A stretch of 6,625 nucleotides of DNA from an uncultured bacterium (GCA_905215125.1 CAJMOV010000112.1:1-6625); one strand, 5' to 3'; counted from the first letter of the stretch, positions 1 to 5,607 are shown. Program-made: numbers and translations. The notes: generated by a model not told the origin, from the letters alone.

Positions 1-54
1 ACTCGCTACCTCCACCTTGGCAAGGTGGCGCTCTACCAGATGAGCTACATCCGC
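1..54 (-). tRNA. tRNA-Gly (anticodon GCC), 3' part cut by window edge
   Basis: Read on the minus strand, the sequence gives a 7-nt acceptor strand GCGGATG, then TA, a D arm (GCTC / GAGC around a loop containing TGGTA), and an anticodon arm CCACC-TTGCCAA-GGTGG. The anticodon GCC (window 19-21) reads glycine codons GGC and GGU. A 5-nt variable region and the first T-stem strand GCGAG follow, and the window ends in the T loop. The 3' acceptor strand and any CCA are therefore not visible. The gene has its own promoter immediately upstream and lies just downstream of the lipoprotein gene on the same strand. Other tRNAs may follow outside the window. Confidence 0.95.
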
Positions 55-56
55 AA

Positions 57-83
57 GTGCTTTTCTATTATATTGAAAAGCAC
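57..83. repeat. 9-bp perfect inverted repeat around the tRNA -10 box
   Basis: The arms GTGCTTTTC (57-65) and GAAAAGCAC (75-83) are perfect inverted copies separated by nine bases, and those nine bases contain the TATAAT box of the tRNA promoter. In RNA reading through from the lipoprotein gene this would form a hairpin just after the stop codon. There is no T run behind it on the minus strand, so it is not a standard intrinsic terminator. It may be a 3' stabilising or processing hairpin, or a protein site over the -10 region. The function is not known from sequence. Confidence 0.6.
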
Positions 84-95
84 AGACTTTGTCAA
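67..95 (-). promoter_or_regulatory. Consensus sigma-A promoter of tRNA-Gly
   Basis: On the minus strand there is a perfect TTGACA (90-95), a 17-bp spacer and a perfect TATAAT (67-72). The predicted start is near position 60, only about six bases before the mature tRNA 5' end. Such a strong promoter with a very short leader fits a stable RNA gene. The -35 box overlaps the TGA stop (92-94) of the lipoprotein gene, so the two units are packed without spare sequence. Confidence 0.9.
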
Positions 96-1246
96 GAGTT
101 TTTCTCAAAATGATAAATATTTTCATCCCAGCTAAAGCGCTCGCGCGCCTGCTCGTCGGAAAAAACGCGGCGAGGGATAAAAGCCTCTGAACCATCCTCT
201 GCCGTCTGGTTTTCCCCTTCTTCGGAAAGCAGGTCAAGGTGCAGCCACCCTTGAGGGGCTTCAACGGCCAGCCACCAGTAGACGTCCTCTCCCCGGCGTC
301 CCATGACAACGGTGCAGTCCAATCCCATCTGGCTGCCCAGAACCTCGGCCGCCAGCACCAGTCCGGACTGCGCCGCTTCCCTGTCCACCAGCGCGCCATA
401 GGCGGTGTAGGGGGCCGACTTGCGCTGCAATCCACCCGTTTCGCTGACGACACGGGTAGCCTCTTCGTCAATGACGACATTGTCCAGCAGCCAGGCTGCA
501 ATGGCTTCCAGCTTTTCTTCTTCCGTTTCCCCTTTCAGCGTGCCGACAATCTCGCGGGCAGCGCTGCGCACCGCTTCGGCCTGTGCTTCCAACACCTCAG
601 CCTCTTCCAAATAGCTGATATTGATTTCAACAATGCGGCGGTAAGCATCCTCAGGATAGCTGGCGTAGGTAATCTCCTTCAGCCCGACGGCATATTCGCC
701 GGCTGCCGCCCAGCATTTCAGCAGCAAGGGCATAAAATCCTCCTCGCCATAATCAAACCAGCTGAAGGAAAAAACACACTGGCTGCCAAAGGTCCGGAAC
801 ATTTCGGTCATCCGGCGCTCAAAGTCCTCGTCGTCGAGCACCTCTACCACGCTGCGGATCTCATCCGCGCTGCGGCGATACTGGATGGTTACGCTCAGCT
901 CCTGATAATTGAGGATACGGGTCTGTTCAAACAAAATGGAAGATACCGCGTAGACGCCGAGCGGGTAGGTTGTCGTCAAATCCTGCGTAATCGCCTTGAG
1001 ATCCTCATCCAGATCCCCTTTGTAGTCGGATATGCGTATGCTGTCGCTTTCGCGTCCGGCGCGGATCATGTTGCGCACCGCCGTTTGCAGGGCATAGTAG
1101 CTACCGATGACGTCGGCGTCCGACTCCCCGGCTTCCAAATTCTGCCCGACATGCGCCGCTTCGTAATAATATTCCCCTTCTGTTGCCGAGCAGCCGCACA
1201 AAGCGGCCAATATCAGGCAGCAAGCAGCCAGCTTCCTCCCACTCAC
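92..1246 (-). CDS. Lipoprotein with degenerate transglutaminase-like domain
   Basis: This is a predicted 384-residue lipoprotein. The GTG start at 1246 is chosen because an AGGAGG Shine-Dalgarno lies seven bases upstream and the protein then opens with a short basic, hydrophobic signal ending in a lipobox LCGC (lipidated Cys19). The frame is open further upstream to 1390, but that extension overlaps the preceding gene and lacks the signal. Residues about 245-340 resemble the bacterial transglutaminase-like fold: a helix with KLEAIAAWLLDNV, then YGALVD, and a final GWLHLD. The usual catalytic Cys (in the VCQGY motif) aligns with Gln293 and the usual His (HAWN) with Tyr323; only Asp338 remains. 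It is probably a non-enzymatic binding protein on the outer face of the membrane. The middle part (about 20-230) is not recognised. It is the third gene of the yitT cluster. The fold assignment is by eye. Confidence 0.75.
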   Translation of the reverse strand: MSGRKLAACCLILAALCGCSATEGEYYYEAAHVGQNLEAGESDADVIGSYYALQTAVRNMIRAGRESDSIRISDYKGDLDEDLKAITQDLTTTYPLGVYAVSSILFEQTRILNYQELSVTIQYRRSADEIRSVVEVLDDEDFERRMTEMFRTFGSQCVFSFSWFDYGEEDFMPLLLKCWAAAGEYAVGLKEITYASYPEDAYRRIVEINISYLEEAEVLEAQAEAVRSAAREIVGTLKGETEEEKLEAIAAWLLDNVVIDEEATRVVSETGGLQRKSAPYTAYGALVDREAAQSGLVLAAEVLGSQMGLDCTVVMGRRGEDVYWWLAVEAPQGWLHLDLLSEEGENQTAEDGSEAFIPRRVFSDEQARERFSWDENIYHFEKNS

Positions 1247-1281
1247 CCTCTCACCTCCTCCGCACGCCTGGGCAGCGGCTC

Positions 1282-1875
1282 TCAATATCCCAGCGCTTCC
1301 TCGACAAGCAGCACCTTGCACCGCTGGACGCCGCCCGGCTTGCCCATTGTGACGCTCATGACGTTGCAGATGCGTGCGGGGCTGCGGCAATCATGGCATT
1401 TGCCGTCCGCGGCGCAGGGCGTCTGTGCGGCCAGACGTCTTGCGTTGAGGGGGGCCGCCACCTGGCGGGCACGTTCAATGGCGGCATTGAGATCGGGCGC
1501 CAGCTTGTTGGAACCGACGACGTAATAAACCGTCTCATACCCGTACATGGCATTGGCGACGCGGTTGCATGTGCCGTCGATATTGACGATTTCACCTGTT
1601 TCCGCCAAAGCGTTAGCCGACGTTATGTACACCTGCGCGTCGCACTCGAGCTGCCGCTGCTCCGGCTTGCGCTCGACCCAATGCCAGTAGACCTCATTGT
1701 CCTTTGAAAGCGCCTCATAGGCGCCCATCTCCCTGAGGGTCACCGACCCGCCAAAGGCGATCCTTTTGCCGTGCAGCTCATCGCACAGGGCGGCCAGGGC
1801 AGCGGCCGCCGTCGGGCATACCTCCGCTTCAATACGCCTGTCCCGCAGGTTTCTTACGGTTTTTTCCATATCCAT
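1282..1875 (-). CDS. LUD-domain (LutC/YkgG-like) protein with C-terminal cysteine cluster
   Basis: This 197-residue cytoplasmic protein belongs to the LUD family (PF02589, formerly DUF162), named after lactate-utilisation proteins LutB and LutC. Family features visible are GGSVTLREMG (42-51), TSANALAETGEIVNIDG (85-101) followed by NRVA (104-107), and VGSNKLAPDLNAAIERAR (120-137). The C-terminus carries C154, C160, C163 and C170, spaced C-x5-C-x2-C-x6-C, which could bind an Fe-S cluster or zinc. Full lactate-utilisation operons have LutA and LutB beside LutC; neither is here, so a role in lactate oxidation should not be assumed. Stand-alone LUD proteins of this size are common in Clostridia and their substrate is unknown. 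The ATG at 1875 has an AAGGGGA ribosome binding site about 8 bp upstream. The gene starts 19 bp after yitT and ends 35 bp before the lipoprotein gene, so the three are probably co-transcribed. Confidence 0.88.
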   Translation of the reverse strand: MDMEKTVRNLRDRRIEAEVCPTAAAALAALCDELHGKRIAFGGSVTLREMGAYEALSKDNEVYWHWVERKPEQRQLECDAQVYITSANALAETGEIVNIDGTCNRVANAMYGYETVYYVVGSNKLAPDLNAAIERARQVAAPLNARRLAAQTPCAADGKCHDCRSPARICNVMSVTMGKPGGVQRCKVLLVEEALGY

Positions 1876-1894
1876 TTTTCTCTTCCCCTTCTCG

Positions 1895-2755
1895 TTACAG
1901 CTGCTGCTGATGGTGATCTTTAAATCCCTCTCCGAAAATTTCCGTGGCCGACGTGACGATCATAAAGGCGTTGTGATCCTCTTCGCGCACAATTTCACGG
2001 GCTTGCGGAAAAAGCTGCTTGTGCATGGCGCACAGTATGACCTTTTTAGGCGATTCAGTATAGGCGCCAATCCCGTCAATATAGGTGACGCCGATGTCCA
2101 GCTCCATCAGCTTTGCCGCGATACTGCGGTCGGCGTCCGTGATGATATACAGCAGCTTTGCCCCGTCTGTGCCATAAAGGACGCTGTCAAACACAAAGGT
2201 AAAGACCACCATGGCGATGGTGGCGTACAACGCGCGGTCGATGTTGTGAAAAATGATGGCCGATAGCGCCACAATGACCGAGTCGGTCATGAGAAACAGC
2301 TTGCCGGTGCGCACATAGGGGTAACGCAGCTTGATGAGACGGACAAGGATATCGCTGCCGCCCGTCGTCCCGCCCGCACGGAAGACGATCCCCATGCCGA
2401 CGGCCAAAAGCCCGCCGCCGGCCGCCGCAGCCAAAAGCGGATCGCGGCTGACCGGCCCCCACTGCCCGATTATGTCAATGGCAAAGGAGGAAAAAACCGT
2501 CGTAAACACAGTGGACAGCATGACCTTATAGCCCAACTTCCACAATGCTATCAGCATCAGAGGAATATTGATGCACAGCACCACCATACCGGTCGGCAGA
2601 TCCGTCAGGTAATTGATGATGATGGCAGCGCCGGTAACCCCGCCGGGCGCCAGCTGGTTAGGATCGAGGAAGAGGGAGATGGCCGCGGCGTACAGCAATC
2701 CTCCGACTGTCAGCATAACGCCAGTTTTTAAAGCCTTTGTGCCGATTTTTTTCAT
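1895..2755 (-). CDS. YitT family membrane protein (DUF161 plus DUF2179)
   Basis: This 286-residue integral membrane protein has about five to six hydrophobic segments in residues 10-195 and a soluble C-terminal domain (about 200-280, DUF2179). Typical family motifs are DPNQLAPGGVTG (31-42), FRAGGTTGGSD (125-135) and the terminal TEIFGEGF (271-278). The molecular function of the family is not established; transport has been suggested. ATG at 2755 is preferred: AGGAG lies seven bases before it, whereas the in-frame GTG at 2761 almost touches the Shine-Dalgarno. It is the first gene of the minus-strand cluster and has its own promoter at 2802-2831. The length is normal for the family and no damage is seen. 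Confidence 0.93.
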   Translation of the reverse strand: MKKIGTKALKTGVMLTVGGLLYAAAISLFLDPNQLAPGGVTGAAIIINYLTDLPTGMVVLCINIPLMLIALWKLGYKVMLSTVFTTVFSSFAIDIIGQWGPVSRDPLLAAAAGGGLLAVGMGIVFRAGGTTGGSDILVRLIKLRYPYVRTGKLFLMTDSVIVALSAIIFHNIDRALYATIAMVVFTFVFDSVLYGTDGAKLLYIITDADRSIAAKLMELDIGVTYIDGIGAYTESPKKVILCAMHKQLFPQAREIVREEDHNAFMIVTSATEIFGEGFKDHHQQQL

Positions 2756-2801
2756 AACCACACTCCTCTTTCTCTCCGGGATAAAATTACGCTCTTTGTT
2801 T

Positions 2802-2831
2802 ATTTTACCCTATTTTTATGCAGCAAGTCAA
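2802..2831 (-). promoter_or_regulatory. Sigma-A-type promoter of the yitT cluster
   Basis: On the minus strand TTGACT (2826-2831) and TAAAAT (2802-2807) are separated by 18 bp, about 47 bp before the chosen yitT start. It is divergent from the trmB promoter, and the -35 boxes are separated by 18 bp. The boxes are good but not perfect matches, and the spacer is one base longer than ideal. Confidence 0.7.
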
Positions 2832-2834
2832 GTA

Positions 2835-2856
2835 ATTGCAGTTTTTAGCTTGCAAT
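2835..2856. repeat. Inverted repeat between divergent promoters (possible operator)
   Basis: ATTGCA (2835-2840) and TGCAAT (2851-2856) form an inverted repeat with 10 bp between the arms. The right arm coincides with the -35 box of the trmB promoter, and the left arm ends close to the -35 box of the yitT promoter. This position would suit a regulator acting on both directions. The arms are short and could be chance; no regulator gene is adjacent. Confidence 0.3.
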
Positions 2857-2878
2857 AGGCTTCTCCTTCCGTTATAAT
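2850..2878 (+). promoter_or_regulatory. Sigma-A promoter of trmB
   Basis: TTGCAA (2850-2855), a 17-bp spacer and a perfect TATAAT (2873-2878) form a strong vegetative promoter. Transcription would start near 2885, leaving a leader of roughly 125 nt before the trmB ATG. Confidence 0.82.
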
Positions 2879-2885
2879 AATTTAA

Positions 2886-3009
2886 ATTGGGCAAAATTTT
2901 CCCGCTGAATCAGGGCGGTATCCTTCTTTCCTGGGGATCGCTGCCCCATCGGGCTGCTTGCGCCCCCGCCCTGCGGCGGTCATTCATCTGACAAGGGAAC
3001 GATAACGAT
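2886..3009 (+). other. Structured 5' leader of trmB
   Basis: The leader contains several consecutive potential hairpins: GGGG/CCCC (2933-2936 with 2944-2947), GGGC/GCCC (2951-2954 with 2962-2965) and CCGCC/GGCGG with a CTGC loop (2966-2970 with 2975-2979). A near-palindrome GGGCAAAATTTTCCC lies at the very start (2889-2903). No T run follows the hairpins, so they are not an obvious attenuator, and I recognise no known riboswitch class or leader peptide. The segment may simply be a G+C-rich untranslated region. Confidence 0.35.
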
Positions 3010-3651
3010 ATGAGAATGCGCAAAAAAAAGAACCTGATCCCCCGCATGGCGGCATGCGCCGATTTGCTGGTGGCCAGCCCTGCGGAAAACCGCGGAAGCT
3101 GGCGGCAGCGCTTTGGCCGGACGGGCGAGCTTCTGCTGGAAATCGGCTGCGGCAAGGGCCAGTTCGCCGTCGGAACGGCTTCGCAACGGCCCGAAGATCT
3201 GATGATCGCCGTGGAAAAGTGCGAAAACGTCCTGCTGCTCGCTTTGGAAAAGGCCAAAAAGGCCGGCCTGGACAATTTGTATTTTATCAGCGCCGACGCC
3301 GCTGCGCTGGCCGAGGCCTTTGCCCCCGGAGAGGTCAGCCGTATTTATCTCAACTTTTCCGATCCCTGGCCAGCCAGTAACCGCGCCAAGCGCCGGCTGA
3401 CCCATCCCAATTTTCTGAAAATCTACGACGCTATCCTGCGTCCCGGCGGGGAAATCCGTCTCAAGACCGACAACCCGCGCCTGTTTGAATTTTCTGTTTG
3501 CCAGCTGTCGCAGTTCGGCTATCCCCTGCTCGACGTCAGCCTGAATTTGCACGCCCGGCAGGACGAGGACAACGTCATGACGGAATATGAGCAGCGCTTT
3601 TCAGAGCAGGGGCTGCCCATCTATTTTCTCTGCGCCAAAAAGCCGGAATGA
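3010..3651 (+). CDS. trmB: tRNA (guanine-46-N7)-methyltransferase TrmB
   Basis: This 213-residue cytoplasmic enzyme transfers a methyl group from S-adenosylmethionine to N7 of G46 in the variable loop of tRNAs. The SAM-binding loop LEIGCGKGQF is at 43-52, the acidic ribose-binding position around E69, the signature YLNFSDPWP at 113-121, KRRLTHPNFL at 127-136, GGEIRLKTDN at 146-155, and the tRNA-binding TEYEQRF at 191-197. Length and order are normal for the family. The ATG at 3010 gives the N-terminus MRMRKKKNLIPRM, usual for clostridial TrmB. The ribosome binding site AAGGGA (2993-2998) is 11 bases upstream, somewhat far, so translation may be modest. The gene is monocistronic, with a strong promoter and its own terminator. 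It diverges from yitT without an evident functional link. Confidence 0.96.
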   Translation: MRMRKKKNLIPRMAACADLLVASPAENRGSWRQRFGRTGELLLEIGCGKGQFAVGTASQRPEDLMIAVEKCENVLLLALEKAKKAGLDNLYFISADAAALAEAFAPGEVSRIYLNFSDPWPASNRAKRRLTHPNFLKIYDAILRPGGEIRLKTDNPRLFEFSVCQLSQFGYPLLDVSLNLHARQDEDNVMTEYEQRFSEQGLPIYFLCAKKPE

Positions 3652-3667
3652 TCCCCCCTGCCGCAGG

Positions 3668-3690
3668 GCCGCCCAATGGGCGGCTTTTTT
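3668..3690 (+). terminator. Intrinsic terminator of trmB
   Basis: A 7-bp G+C stem GCCGCCC / GGGCGGC with an AAT loop is followed by six T residues (3685-3690), 17 bp after the trmB stop. It is active on the plus strand only. Confidence 0.93.
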
Positions 3691-3749
3691 GCATGAAGGA
3701 GCCCCCCGCTGAATAAGATTTACCATCATAAAAACATGGGGGATCTGCT

Positions 3750-4538
3750 ATGAAGATGTTTCGTAATTTCAAGAAAATGGCCGGAAAAAAGCGCGCCGCC
3801 CTGCTGATCCTGGCGTTGGCACTGGCTGTCGGGGTGCTGTCGGTGACCCCGGCAGGACAGGCGGTCCGGGCCGCCGCCATCAAGCGCGACCTGCCCATCT
3901 ACTGCGTTCAGAAGGACAGCAACGTCTGCTCCCTGTCCTTTGACGCCGCCTGGGGCAACGAAGACACCCAGCAGCTCATCGACATTCTGGGCAAATACAA
4001 CATCCGCGCCACCTTCTTCGTCGTCGGCGACTGGGTGGATAAATACCCCGAATCGGTGCAGGCGCTGCACGAAGCAGGGCACGAAATCATGAATCATTCC
4101 AACACCCACGCCCATATGACCGAGCTGAGCGCCGACCAGATTATCGCCGACGTCAATGCCTGCAGCGACAAAATCGAAGGCGTTACTGGGGTACGCCCTG
4201 AGCTTTTCCGTCCACCTTACGGCGAATATGACGACAAAGTGGTGTCGACGCTGCGCAGCATGGGAATGTACACCATTCAATGGGACGTCGACAGCCTGGA
4301 CTGGAAGGATCTTTCAGCCGCCGATATCACCGAACGGGTGACGTCACGTGTCGAACCGGGCTCCATCGTATTGTTCCATAACGCGGCCAAAAATACGCCG
4401 GAGGCATTGCCCACCGTCATCGAAACCCTCATCCAAAAGGGCTATTCCTTTGTGCCTATCTCCGAGCTTATTCTGCGCGATGGCTTTGACATCGACCACA
4501 CCGGCCGTCAAGTTCCCACTGGCACGGCTGCGCAGTAG
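3750..4538 (+). CDS. PdaB-like polysaccharide deacetylase, signal-anchored
   Basis: This 262-residue NodB-type carbohydrate esterase family 4 protein probably removes acetyl groups from cell-wall or related polysaccharide outside the membrane. Residues 1-15 are strongly basic, 16-32 form a membrane segment or signal, and the domain spans about 48-245. Visible motifs are SFDAAWGNEDT (63-73, catalytic-base Asp65), the metal-binding HSNTH (His116, His120), RPPYGEY (154-160), QWDVDSLDW (177-185) and LFHN (His210), ending in IDHTGRQ. The second Asp of the classical FDDG motif is Ala66, as in the PdaB-type subgroup associated with sporulation. The ATG at 3750 has a GGGGGA ribosome binding site six bases upstream. 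Terminators on both sides indicate a single-gene unit. I saw no clear vegetative or sporulation promoter in 3691-3749, so timing of expression is unknown. The deacetylase family is near certain; the PdaB assignment is by motif memory. Confidence 0.9.
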   Translation: MKMFRNFKKMAGKKRAALLILALALAVGVLSVTPAGQAVRAAAIKRDLPIYCVQKDSNVCSLSFDAAWGNEDTQQLIDILGKYNIRATFFVVGDWVDKYPESVQALHEAGHEIMNHSNTHAHMTELSADQIIADVNACSDKIEGVTGVRPELFRPPYGEYDDKVVSTLRSMGMYTIQWDVDSLDWKDLSAADITERVTSRVEPGSIVLFHNAAKNTPEALPTVIETLIQKGYSFVPISELILRDGFDIDHTGRQVPTGTAAQ

Positions 4539-4556
4539 TCTCCGGCCATTTGAATA

Positions 4557-4602
4557 AAAAGGCTCCCTGCGCCAAGCGATGGTACGGGGGCCTTTTCCTT
4601 TT
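4557..4602 (+). terminator. Terminator after the deacetylase gene, bidirectional in form
   Basis: AAAAGGCTCCC (4557-4567) pairs with GGGGGCCTTTT (4586-4596) over 11 positions including one G-T wobble. The 18-nt loop may pair further (CCA with TGG). A T-rich tail TTTTCCTTTT follows. The A run on the left would become a T run on the minus strand, so it could stop transcription from both sides. Confidence 0.8.
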
Positions 4603-4673
4603 GCACCTTCGGACCCTGCGCTCAAATTTCAGTCGTAAGCCTTTCGCATCCGCATCTCCCTGTCCACAGGCTC

Positions 4674-4877
4674 GCTGCGCCCCTAGGGCTGGAATTATGC
4701 CAGCGCCCGCTTCAACGCCGCATTTCCCACAGCGCCAATACCGCGTGCCGTTTCCAGAGCTGCAAGGGTCTCCTGGGGCGTCGCGCTTTCCGGGTATTCT
4801 GGAAAATACCTCTATAACGCCGGCTGCCGCCCCCTTATCATACCGGAATTATGCGTCCTGCCTCCATCCCAGCGCCC
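4674..4877 (+). repeat. Imperfect direct repeat, two copies
   Basis: Copy A (4674-4708) and copy B (4823-4877) share, in order, GCTGC(C)GCCCC(C)T, then a few differing bases, then the exact 10-mer GGAATTATGC (4691-4700 and 4845-4854), then CAGCGCCC. In copy A the last two blocks are directly joined (4691-4708); in copy B they are split by a 15-base insert (4855-4869). The copies are about 150 bp apart. This could be a decayed local duplication or two members of a small interspersed repeat family. Confidence 0.4.
4695..4811 (-). pseudogene. Possible 3' remnant of a lost gene
   Basis: On the minus strand a 38-codon open stretch ends in TAA (4695-4697) and is closed upstream by a TAG (4812-4814). 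The product includes TPQETLAALETARGIGAVG, followed by NAALKRALA at the end. It reads like the helical C-terminus of a real protein rather than random translation, but it has no start codon with a ribosome binding site and I do not recognise the family. The bidirectional terminator at 4557-4602 would suit a former gene converging on the deacetylase gene. It may equally be chance in G+C-rich DNA. Confidence 0.25.
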
Positions 4878-4903
4878 TTATCTGCTCGGTATACGGAAAT
4901 TCA

Positions 4904-4932
4904 TTGACAGCAAATGCCGCATATGCTACAAT
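4904..4932 (+). promoter_or_regulatory. Consensus sigma-A promoter of the tetR-family gene
   Basis: A perfect TTGACA (4904-4909), 17-bp spacer and TACAAT (4927-4932) predict transcription starting near 4939, directly at the palindromic operator. The leader would be about 50 nt. Confidence 0.9.
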
Positions 4933-4936
4933 ATGA

Positions 4937-4969
4937 ACCGATAATTAAATTATCGGTAATTAAATTATC
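4937..4969. promoter_or_regulatory. Tandem palindromic operator at the tetR start site
   Basis: A perfect 21-bp palindrome centred on A4947 has arms ACCGATAATT (4937-4946) and AATTATCGGT (4948-4957). Its 15-bp core GATAATTAAATTATC (4940-4954) is followed immediately by a second copy with one change, GGTAATTAAATTATC (4955-4969). Two dyads in exact 15-bp register on the predicted transcription start fit binding by two regulator dimers and repression of its own gene. That the adjacent TetR protein is the ligand is inferred from position. Confidence 0.8.
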
Positions 4970-4989
4970 AGTTTGTGAGGAGGGGCGTT

Positions 4990-5607
4990 TTGTCAACACC
5001 GAACCGAACGATTGATAAGCGTCTGTTGGAAAGCGCTAAAAAGCACTTTCTCGCAGGCGGTTTTCTTAGTGCGCAGCTCAAAGAAATTTGTGAAGACGCC
5101 GGCATTACCACCGGCGCTTTATACAAGCGCTACAAGGGCAAGGAGGAGCTGTTCACCGCCCTTGTCGCCGACGCCATCCGTGATATTTATAACTGTGTAG
5201 AAAGCAAAGGAAGGATCGACCTTTCCAAAATGAGCGACAGGCAGCTTGTGACCTCCTGGACCGCGACCTATGACAGCGTTATTGACTGGATGCGCTTCTG
5301 CTTTGAGCGCTACGACGAGTTCGTTCTGCTGATTCGGTGCGCCGAAGGCACGCAGTTCGCCAACTTTAAGCACGATTTCTGTCAGGACATGACAGAAATT
5401 GATTATACCTGGCTGCTGGAAATGCAAAAGCGCGGCCTTTGCCGTCCCGATGTGGATAAGCGCGAGCTGCATGTTCTGCTTACCGCTTATTGGGAATCAT
5501 ATTACGAGCCCTTTGTGCACGGCTATTCGTGGGAACAGCTTGAGCATCATGCCAAAATCATGTGCAGATTTTTTGACTGGCAAAAGGCGCTGGACATTCA
5601 GGAATAA
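4990..5607 (+). CDS. TetR/AcrR family transcriptional regulator
   Basis: This is a 205-residue DNA-binding repressor type protein. The N-terminal helix-turn-helix domain covers about residues 7-55: DKRLLESAKKHFLAGGF, then the recognition region KEICEDAGITTGALYKRYKG (31-50), then KEELFTALV. The C-terminal ligand and dimer domain (about 60-200) is rich in Trp, Tyr and Cys and has no assigned ligand. The start is taken as TTG at 4990, six bases after a strong AGGAGG (4978-4983). The in-frame GTG at 4975 precedes that Shine-Dalgarno and would place it inside the coding region, so it is unlikely. The gene is preceded by a consensus promoter overlapped by a tandem operator and followed by a terminator and an ABC exporter gene in the same direction. 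It most likely controls itself and possibly the exporter. Confidence 0.93.
   Translation: MSTPNRTIDKRLLESAKKHFLAGGFLSAQLKEICEDAGITTGALYKRYKGKEELFTALVADAIRDIYNCVESKGRIDLSKMSDRQLVTSWTATYDSVIDWMRFCFERYDEFVLLIRCAEGTQFANFKHDFCQDMTEIDYTWLLEMQKRGLCRPDVDKRELHVLLTAYWESYYEPFVHGYSWEQLEHHAKIMCRFFDWQKALDIQE

Larger units (their letters stand above)
4603..4903. other. Intergenic stretch with no intact gene
   Basis: No frame here has a ribosome binding site together with a plausible protein. A plus-strand open frame crossing the region (4550-4936) begins inside the preceding terminator and encodes a Pro-, Ser- and Ala-rich sequence without recognisable motifs. What can be seen is an imperfect direct repeat (4674-4708 and 4823-4877) and a coding-like minus-strand remnant (4695-4811), described separately. 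The base composition is mixed and G+C-rich up to about 4880, then A+T-rich towards the tetR promoter. Confidence 0.6.

Noticed and set aside
57..83. Hairpin after the lipoprotein gene read as a terminator
   Set aside because: The stem is good but no T run follows on the minus strand, and the tRNA begins three bases beyond.
1247..1390. Upstream extension of the lipoprotein reading frame to an ATG at 1390
   Set aside because: It overlaps the LUD gene, puts a low-complexity Arg-rich stretch before the signal peptide, and ignores the AGGAGG just before the GTG at 1246.
239..1525. Long plus-strand open frame (428 codons) and shorter ones nearby
   Set aside because: They lie antisense to the lipoprotein and LUD genes, have no suitable ribosome binding site and no recognisable domain; G+C-rich coding DNA often leaves such open antisense frames.
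3691..3749. Possible sporulation sigma factor promoter (CATCATA at 3724) for the deacetylase gene
   Set aside because: No matching -35 element is found at 16-18 bp; GAATA and GCATG lie at the wrong distances.
4550..4936. 128-codon plus-strand open frame after the deacetylase gene
   Set aside because: It begins within the terminator hairpin region, lacks a ribosome binding site, has a composition unlike a folded protein, and ends inside the tetR promoter.
4937..4969. Start of a CRISPR or iteron array
   Set aside because: There are only two adjacent units with no spacers, located on a promoter; an operator explains them better.
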